From Novosphingobium clariflavum (lineage in GTDB: Bacteria; Pseudomonadota; Alphaproteobacteria; Sphingomonadales; Sphingomonadaceae), in NCBI RefSeq assembly GCF_026420865.1, contig NZ_JAPCWC010000032.1, positions 1 through 35,767 of the forward strand: a stretch of DNA of 35,767 bases, read 5' to 3'. The notes under the pieces were generated by a model. That model made no database searches. It had not been told where the DNA came from and was given only the letters and a program-made list of their open reading frames with translations. A program made the position numbers and the translations under genes. The stretch's first letter is position 1, and every line of letters starts with the position of its first letter. Of this stretch, positions 30,555 to 35,767 are shown one piece after another.

Positions 30555-31424
30555 TCAGGCAACACGGGCCAGCAGGGCCGTGATCGCCCCCACCGCCTCG
30601 GGTTCGTCGAGCGTCGGCGCATGGCCGGCAGCAGGCACTGTCACCGCCTCGGCCCCGGGCTGGCGGCGCAGCATCTTGTCCAGCGTCGCCGCCGAAAGCA
30701 GGTCGGACAGTTCGCCGCGCAGCACCAGCACCGGCCGATTGTCGCCCCCCAATGCCTCCCACGCGGGCCAGAGGTCCGGCTGGGTGTCGACATCGTAGGC
30801 GTTGAACGGCTCGGCGATCTTCATGTCATAGTCGAAGACCATGCGGCCATTGCCCGAAAGCATCATCAGCCGCTTGGCAAGGCCGATCCAGAAATCGAGC
30901 GTACGGCCGGGGTAGGCGTGGCCCAATGCGTCCTCGATCCCGCGCGCGGCATGAACCCAGGTGGGGAAACTGCGCCCCTGCCCGACATAGTCCTTGATCC
31001 GCTCCATCCCTTCCGGCTCGAGATAGGGGCCGACATCGTTGATCACCGCACCGGCCAGCCGTTCGGGGATCATCAGGGCAAGCCCCATGAGCATCAACCC
31101 GCCCAGCGACGTGCCGATGGCGGCAAACCGCTCGATCCCTTCCTGTTCCAGCAGCGCCAGCAGGTCCTCGCCGTACTGCACCGGGTTGTAGCTCTGCGAA
31201 TCGCGGGCATATTCGCTGTCCCCGCGCCCGCGCATGTCGGGGCAGATCACGCGGCGGTTCTGCGCCAGGCGCGGGGCCAGACGCTCGAAATCGCGGGCAT
31301 TGCGGGTAAGCCCCGGCAGGCAGACCACAGGCACGCCCGCAGCCCCTTGCGGAGCGGGGTAATCGCGAAAATGCAGCCTCAACCCGTCGCGGCTCTGCCA
31401 GAACCGATCTTCATAACCCGTCAT
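30555..31424 (-). CDS. Alpha/beta hydrolase
   Basis: A 289-residue alpha/beta-fold hydrolase. The oxyanion region is CLPGLTRNARDFERL, followed by ICPDMRGRGDSEY. The nucleophile elbow is AIGTSLGGL (Ser106). The acid is probably in LRGELSDLLS and the histidine in AAGHAPTLDEP near the C-terminus, so the triad looks complete. The substrate is not recognisable. I start at ATG 31424 (MTGYEDRFWQ), because upstream sequence to 31544 overlaps the divergent selO gene. It is upstream of and close to the glycosyltransferase gene, so the two may be co-transcribed. Confidence 0.88.
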   Translation of the reverse strand: MTGYEDRFWQSRDGLRLHFRDYPAPQGAAGVPVVCLPGLTRNARDFERLAPRLAQNRRVICPDMRGRGDSEYARDSQSYNPVQYGEDLLALLEQEGIERFAAIGTSLGGLMLMGLALMIPERLAGAVINDVGPYLEPEGMERIKDYVGQGRSFPTWVHAARGIEDALGHAYPGRTLDFWIGLAKRLMMLSGNGRMVFDYDMKIAEPFNAYDVDTQPDLWPAWEALGGDNRPVLVLRGELSDLLSAATLDKMLRRQPGAEAVTVPAAGHAPTLDEPEAVGAITALLARVA

Positions 31425-31489
31425 CAGCGAAGCCTGAGTCCTCCTGCACCCGGCTTGATCCACGGGCCATCCATCGCCACTATCGCCGC

Positions 31490-32908
31490 ATGCGAAGCGA
31501 ACCGCAAGCGAGTGCCTACCGCGCTGCCCCCCGAATCGAGACAATTGCCGGCTGGCTTGCCAGTCCGGTCGATGCCGCGCAATTTCCCAATCATATCCTG
31601 CGCTTCCGCAACGACCGCTGGGCCCGGACAGTGGGCCTCGACGGGCTCGACGAGGCGCAGTGGCTGTCCCATTTCGGACGCTTCGAGCCGCTGCCCGGCA
31701 ACCTGCCGCAGCCGCTGGCGCTGCGCTACCACGGCCACCAGTTCCGGGTGTACAACCCCAATATCGGCGACGGTCGCGGCTTCCTCTTTGCGCAGATGCT
31801 CGACGGCGAGGAGCGCGTGCTGGACCTCGGCACCAAGGGCTCGGGCCAGACGCCCTACAGCCGCGACGGCGACGGGCGGCTGACCCTGAAGGGCGCGGTG
31901 CGCGAGATCCTCGCCACCGAAATGCTGGAGGCCCTCGGCGTCTACACCAGCAAGACCTTTTCTGTGGTCGAGACCGGCGAGGCGCTTTGGCGGGGCGACG
32001 AGCCTTCTCCCACGCGTTCGGCGGCTCTGGTGCGTCTCAGCCATGGCCACGTGCGGATAGGTAGCTTTCAGCGCCTGCTGGCACTGGACGATGCCGAGCA
32101 CATGGCCGCGCTGGTCGACTATTGCCTGGCCACTTTCCCCGGCCCACTGCCCCCCGAAGGCGTTCCCGGCCGCGACGAGCCTGCGGTGGTCCTGCTCCAC
32201 CAGGTGGTCGAACGCATGGCCGACACCGCAGCGGCCTGGATGGTCGCCGGGTTTGTCCACGGCGTGCTCAACAGCGACAACATCAACATCTCGGGCGAGA
32301 GTTTCGATTACGGCCCCTGGCGCTGGTTGCCGCGCTGGGACCCGGCCTTTACCGCGGCTTATTTCGACCATTCGGGCCTCTACGCCTTCGGCCGCCAGCC
32401 CGAGGCGGTGCTGTGGGATTGCGGCCAGCTCGCCGTGGCGCTGCGCCTGCTCGCCGACACCGCGCCGCTGGTCGCCGCGCTCGACCGTTTCGCCCCGCTC
32501 TGCCAGCAGGCGATGGCACGCCGGTTCTGCTGGCGCCTCGGCGTCGAACAGGGGGATCACGCAGCGGATGTCGCACTGATCCAGGCCGCCGAAAAAGCCA
32601 TGGCGGCCAGCGGCGAGGCCCCGGAAATGTTCTATTTCCGCCATCGCGGCGCACGCCCCGGCGGCAACGAGGCCTTCGACGCGCTGCTTGCCGGGCGCCG
32701 CCCCGCCGCCGCTGCCGACGACCCGTTCTGGCAGCAGGACGGCCCGCCCAGCACCCTGATCGACGAAGTCGAACGCGTCTGGTCCGCCATCGACGACAGC
32801 GACGACTGGACAGCGCTGCACGAAAAAGTGGCCGCAATCCGCGAACTCGGCCGCCAGCTCGGCCCGGCGCCGAAGCCTGCCGGGCATGTTTCGTTAGGCT
32901 CCTCTTAG
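31490..32908 (+). CDS. selO: Protein adenylyltransferase SelO (YdiU/UPF0061)
   Basis: A 472-residue SelO pseudokinase, which transfers AMP from ATP to Ser/Thr/Tyr on target proteins and responds to oxidative stress. Motifs include LRYHGHQFRVYNPNIGDGRG, VLDLGTKGSGQTPYSRDGDG, RLTLKGAVREILATEML, LVRLSHGHVRIGSFQ, and the metal/catalytic segment HGVLNSDNINISGESFDYGP. The length is near E. coli SelO (478). The C-terminal 90 residues are more divergent than the core. It has its own start 65 bp from the divergent hydrolase gene, with no strong ribosome binding site. The family is certain. Confidence 0.93.
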   Translation: MRSEPQASAYRAAPRIETIAGWLASPVDAAQFPNHILRFRNDRWARTVGLDGLDEAQWLSHFGRFEPLPGNLPQPLALRYHGHQFRVYNPNIGDGRGFLFAQMLDGEERVLDLGTKGSGQTPYSRDGDGRLTLKGAVREILATEMLEALGVYTSKTFSVVETGEALWRGDEPSPTRSAALVRLSHGHVRIGSFQRLLALDDAEHMAALVDYCLATFPGPLPPEGVPGRDEPAVVLLHQVVERMADTAAAWMVAGFVHGVLNSDNINISGESFDYGPWRWLPRWDPAFTAAYFDHSGLYAFGRQPEAVLWDCGQLAVALRLLADTAPLVAALDRFAPLCQQAMARRFCWRLGVEQGDHAADVALIQAAEKAMAASGEAPEMFYFRHRGARPGGNEAFDALLAGRRPAAAADDPFWQQDGPPSTLIDEVERVWSAIDDSDDWTALHEKVAAIRELGRQLGPAPKPAGHVSLGSS

Positions 32909-32970
32909 GGATAGCCGTGCCATAGCCTGTGCCGACTCTCCCATCAGCCGATAACGGACCTACTGCCGCA

Positions 32971-34464
32971 ATGGACGGTGCAGTCGCAACCAAGGCCTCT
33001 CCGGCCCCTCTTCCGCCCCTCCGGGCTGCCAGCGATCGGATAGCCGCGCCTGCGGCAAACGAGGCGCTGATCGTGTCGTACGAACCTGCCACCGGGGCCG
33101 AACTGTGGCGCGGCAAGCCGTGTGACGTCAACGAAGTGGTTGATCGTGCCCGCCGCGCCTGGCCCGAATGGGCGGCGCAGCCGCTCTCGACCCGCATGGA
33201 ACTGCTGCGCCGCTTCGCCAATGAAGTGCGCAAGGAAGCCGAAAACCTGGCAGTGCTGATCGCCCGCGAAGTGGGCAAGCCCTTGTGGGAGGCGCACAGC
33301 GAGGTCGAATCGGTGGTCGCCAAGGTCGAAGTCTCGATCCGCGCCTATGCCGAACGCACCAGCCAGCGCAAACTCGACAGCGCCCTGCAAGGCGCGATGG
33401 CAGTGCGCCACAAGCCGCACGGCGTACTGCTGGTGCTTGGCCCCTACAATTTCCCGGCGCACTTGCCCAATGCCCATATCGTGCCCGCGCTCATCGCCGG
33501 CAACGCGGTGGTGTTCAAGCCGAGCGAGAAGGCCCCGGCGACCGGCGAACTGCTGGCGCGCTGCTTTCACCGCGCCGGCATTCCCGCCGGCGTCGTGCAG
33601 CTTGCCATCGGCGGGCCGCTGGAAGGGCAGGCGCTCGTCGCCAACGACGGTATCGACGGTGTGCTGTTCACCGGCTCGGCCAATACCGGCATCTCGATCA
33701 ACCGGCGCCTTGCCACCCGTCCGGACAAGATGGTCGCGCTGGAAATGGGCGGCAACAACCCGATCGTACTCTGGGACACCCCCAAGCTCACCGACGCCGC
33801 CGCGCTGGTGGTGCAGTCAGCCTTCGCCAGTGCCGGCCAGCGCTGCACGGCAGCCCGGCGGCTGATCGTGAAGGCCTCGCTTCACGATGCGATGATGGCC
33901 GAGATCAAGACCCTGGCCGACCGCATCATCGTCGGCGCCCCGTTCGACGAGCCAGCCCCGTTCATGGGCCCGGTGATCGACAATGCCGCCGCCGACGGTC
34001 TTGCCGAGAGTTTCCTCTACCTGCTCAGCAACGGCGGGAAGGCGATCAAGCATCTGGTCCGCCCCGACGAAAGCCTGCCCTTCCTGAGCCCCGCGATCAT
34101 CGACACCACCGCGCTGAAGGACCGCCCGGACGTCGAACTGTTCGGGCCGATCCTGCAGGTTATCCGGGTCGACGATTTCGACGAGGCAATAGCCGAGGCC
34201 AACAACACCCGCTTCGGCCTTGCGGCCTCGCTGATCGGCGGCACCCCGCAGGACTACAACCGCTTCTGGGCCCATGCCCGCGCCGGAATCATCAACTGGA
34301 ACCGCGCCACCACCGGCCCCAGCCATGCCGCGCCGATGGGCGGCATCGGCCTCTCCGGCAACCACCGGCCAAGCGGCTACTACGCCGCCGACTACTGCGC
34401 CTATCCGGTCGCCTCGGGCGAGATGGAACAGCCGCGCGCGGTGATCGGGGTTGGGTTGAAATAG
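32971..34464 (+). CDS. astD: Succinylglutamate-semialdehyde dehydrogenase
   Basis: An aldehyde dehydrogenase of 497 residues (from ATG 32971), most like AstD of the arginine succinyltransferase pathway, which oxidises N-succinylglutamate semialdehyde with NAD. It has LGPYNFPAHLPNAHIVPAL, VFKPSEKAPATGE, LFTGSANTG, the general base Glu258 in LEMGGNNP, and the nucleophile Cys292 in GQRCTAARR. The N-terminal extension of about 25 residues is Ala/Pro-rich and unlike the family; GTG 32929 would lengthen it. No other ast gene is in the window, so the pathway assignment rests on sequence alone. A stem-loop with TTTATTT follows the stop. Confidence 0.87.
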   Translation: MDGAVATKASPAPLPPLRAASDRIAAPAANEALIVSYEPATGAELWRGKPCDVNEVVDRARRAWPEWAAQPLSTRMELLRRFANEVRKEAENLAVLIAREVGKPLWEAHSEVESVVAKVEVSIRAYAERTSQRKLDSALQGAMAVRHKPHGVLLVLGPYNFPAHLPNAHIVPALIAGNAVVFKPSEKAPATGELLARCFHRAGIPAGVVQLAIGGPLEGQALVANDGIDGVLFTGSANTGISINRRLATRPDKMVALEMGGNNPIVLWDTPKLTDAAALVVQSAFASAGQRCTAARRLIVKASLHDAMMAEIKTLADRIIVGAPFDEPAPFMGPVIDNAAADGLAESFLYLLSNGGKAIKHLVRPDESLPFLSPAIIDTTALKDRPDVELFGPILQVIRVDDFDEAIAEANNTRFGLAASLIGGTPQDYNRFWAHARAGIINWNRATTGPSHAAPMGGIGLSGNHRPSGYYAADYCAYPVASGEMEQPRAVIGVGLK

Positions 34465-34476
34465 TTCGGGCCAGAG

Positions 34477-34526
34477 CCGTTCCCAGGGCATCAGGTCATT
34501 CCACCTGATCGCAGAACGGTTTATTT
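34477..34526 (+). terminator. Probable terminator after astD
   Basis: A nested stem: outer CCGTTC / GAACGG and inner ATCAGGT / ACCTGAT around a 6-nt loop, followed by TTTATTT on the plus strand. It begins 13 bp after the astD stop and overlaps the end of the convergent lipoprotein gene. The bulges make it weaker than a classical terminator. Confidence 0.5.
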
Positions 34527-35204
34527 CCCGGAAACGACGAGATCCACCTCGGTCACGCCGTTCGCCTGCTTGCGGGCATAGACCACATAGGCCTGCCCCT
34601 GCTTGCGCCCGCCCAGCACGCGGTCGCTGCCATCGAGCCGGTACTCGGCCGAATAGCCGCCCTTGCGCGCCAAGGTGTTGTAGAAGGCGATCACATCCTC
34701 GGACGGGACTGCCGTGCCGAAGCTGACCACGCGCAGCCTGCAACCCTCGGCGTCGATTCCAGCCGCTTCCTGCACCGCGCCCTGCGGATAGAGCGGAAAT
34801 TCTGCCGGCAGCTTCTTCGCCCAGTCGCGGGAATACTGCACCTTGGCGCTGCAATCGGTCCTTGCGGCACGCGCCGCCGGGCTTGCCTGCGCGGCCTGAG
34901 CGGCGGCCTGGGCCAGTTCGGCGGCGCTACCCTTGATCGCATCGGGCAGCGCGGCGAGGCCGCCGGACAGTTCGGCCGCACTCTTGCGCGCGGCGGCCAC
35001 CGCCTGCGGCGCACGGCTGGCGGGGGAAAGCGTGACATTTCCGGCCTCCCCGACGCCTCCCGTCACTTCGGGATCGACCACGATCTGCTCGCCCAGCGCC
35101 GTCCCGGTCGCGCCCGCGCCCGGCTGCTCAGCCTTCTTGCAGCCGCCCAGCACGAGCGTGGTCGCAAGCATGATCACCCCGATGCCTGAGGTTGCCTTGT
35201 TCAT
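34521..35204 (-). CDS. Lipoprotein of unknown function
   Basis: A 227-residue protein with a lipoprotein signal peptide ending LGGC (Cys22), so it is probably membrane-anchored and periplasm-facing. A long Ala-rich helical region follows at about 60-115, then a compact C-terminal domain with CSAKVQYSRDWAKKLPAEFPLYPQGAVQEAAG and VVSFGTAVPSEDVIAFYNTLARKGGY, ending in beta strands. That C-terminal pattern recalls small domains of sphingomonad lipoproteins, but I cannot name the family. An AAAGGGG ribosome binding site supports the start. It is convergent with astD. Confidence 0.8.
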   Translation of the reverse strand: MNKATSGIGVIMLATTLVLGGCKKAEQPGAGATGTALGEQIVVDPEVTGGVGEAGNVTLSPASRAPQAVAAARKSAAELSGGLAALPDAIKGSAAELAQAAAQAAQASPAARAARTDCSAKVQYSRDWAKKLPAEFPLYPQGAVQEAAGIDAEGCRLRVVSFGTAVPSEDVIAFYNTLARKGGYSAEYRLDGSDRVLGGRKQGQAYVVYARKQANGVTEVDLVVSGK

Positions 35205-35391
35205 CGTGCCCCTTTCCTGCCCTGGCCGTGGGAAACATGTCCCCGCTGGCTCCTGGCGCCCGGCTCTGGAAAAGCCTTCCCCCGGTGGGCGCGAATGGCA
35301 AGGGCGCGCGCGTGCGGATCATGCCCGCGTCCCAAAACGGGAAACAGCCGGCCGAGAAGATTGCGCCGCCCTTCACCACCACCCGATCACG

Positions 35392-35425
35392 AAAAAGGGC
35401 GCCCGCGACCAGGTCGCGGACGCCC
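35392..35425 (-). terminator. Rho-independent terminator for the glycine-zipper gene
   Basis: On the minus strand, a 12-bp stem with one mismatch (35397-35409 with 35413-35425, loop of three) is followed directly by TTTTT. It lies about 105 bp past the stop of the leftward gene at 35531. Confidence 0.85.
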
Positions 35426-35472
35426 CCTCCACCCGCTTTCCGAGAGCTGGCCCTCGAAGCAGACAGGCGGAC

Positions 35473-35504
35473 TTCCCCCGCGCTTCGCCGTCAGCACGGG
35501 GGAA
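35473..35504. other. Stem-loop just 3' of the glycine-zipper gene
   Basis: TTCCCCCG-C-GCT and AGC-A-CGGGGGAA pair with one mismatch around an 8-nt loop. It begins 27 bp after the stop of the leftward gene. There is no T-tract, so it may be a 3' mRNA stabiliser rather than a terminator. Confidence 0.45.
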
Positions 35505-35530
35505 ATCGGTACTTGCAAGATGAGGCTAGC

Positions 35531-35767
35531 TTAGCGGCAGGACGAGCCGCCGCGGTCGATCTCGCGGCCGACCAGAGCGCCGCCTACAGCGCCGAGCACG
35601 GTGCCTAGCGTCCGGTCACCCCGGTTGTCGACCTCGCGGCCCAGCAGGGCACCTGCCGCACCGCCGATCAGGAGACCAGTGGTGCCGTTCTGGCGACGGC
35701 AGTAGTAGCGGCCGTTGTCACCACGCCACACGCGGGTGTCGCGGTAGACCGGCTCGCCGCGGTAGCC
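35531..35767 (-). CDS. Glycine-zipper 2TM domain protein (5' partial)
   Basis: The frame is open to the right edge, so the N-terminus is missing. The visible 78 residues read YRGEPVYRDTRVWRG, then YYCRRQNGTTGLLIGGAAGA and a second GTVLGAVGGALVGREID repeat. This is the glycine-zipper 2TM / 17-kDa surface antigen type common in sphingomonads, usually exported with a signal peptide. The last residues are Gly/Ser/Cys-rich (GGSSCR). The GTG at 35731 is not a convincing start because the upstream residues match the family. Function unknown, probably envelope. Confidence 0.88.
   Translation of the reverse strand, partial: GYRGEPVYRDTRVWRGDNGRYYCRRQNGTTGLLIGGAAGALLGREVDNRGDRTLGTVLGAVGGALVGREIDRGGSSCR

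Larger units (their letters stand above)
35205..35530. other. Intergenic stretch with two hairpins, no gene seen
   Basis: These 326 bp hold no ORF with a ribosome binding site or family likeness. They contain the lipoprotein promoter region on the right side of 35204 (no clear -35/-10 pair seen) and two stem-loops downstream of the glycine-zipper gene, at 35473-35504 and 35392-35425. Confidence 0.6.

Noticed and set aside
1..35767. CRISPR arrays, insertion sequences and rRNA genes
   Set aside because: No regularly spaced repeats, transposase-like protein or rRNA signature was seen.

Overview
The window looks like a high-GC sphingomonad alphaproteobacterium, Novosphingobium-like. This is inferred from the gene content (a single bifunctional RSH enzyme, plant-type GshA, divergent periplasmic cyclophilin, PilZ protein, YfgM-BamB pair) and from codon use; no database was consulted. 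It has two parts that meet at a tRNA-Ser(GGA) gene at 16439-16529.

Left part (1 to about 16440): the right-hand portion of a P2-like temperate myophage (prophage). A lower-GC membrane acyltransferase enters from the left edge. It is followed by a rightward tail operon: baseplate spike V, W/gp25, sheath FI, tube FII, chaperone E with E' reached by a -1 frameshift, tape measure T, U and D. A leftward immunity pair follows, an S24-type repressor and a stand-alone HIRAN-domain protein. Divergent from it runs a rightward early operon: Cro/YdaS-like HTH, CII-like regulator, Ogr/Delta late activator, two tiny ORFs, a TOPRIM primase-helicase, a Cys-rich protein, a GapR/DUF2312 protein, a small membrane protein and an AlpA-like protein. 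A convergent tyrosine integrase ends against the 3' end of the tRNA-Ser gene, the likely attachment site. Capsid, terminase, lysis, J/I and tail-fibre genes are not in the window and presumably lie to the left, as does the other att copy.

Right part (about 16440 to the end): ordinary chromosome. It carries a cyclophilin-like PPIase with a DUF1905 protein, RSH (p)ppGpp synthetase/hydrolase, a PilZ protein, UbiA, an M20 peptidase, RsmE, GshA, an ICMT-like membrane methyltransferase, a YfgM-BamB pair, a GT4 glycosyltransferase, an alpha/beta hydrolase, SelO, AstD, a lipoprotein and a truncated glycine-zipper protein.

Proposed phage logic (inference): the repressor controls the early operon through paired operators at 9294-9359. 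Early transcription yields replication proteins, the AlpA-like (possibly excisionase) protein and Ogr. Ogr then switches on the late tail operon, possibly through the 8-bp dyad with a 12-nt spacer at 1027-1054. The points most worth a second look are that dyad plus a second dyad covering the gpV start codon, the P2-type slippery site in E, the HIRAN protein in the immunity operon, the phage-borne GapR, and a primase-helicase where P2 has the gpA nickase.
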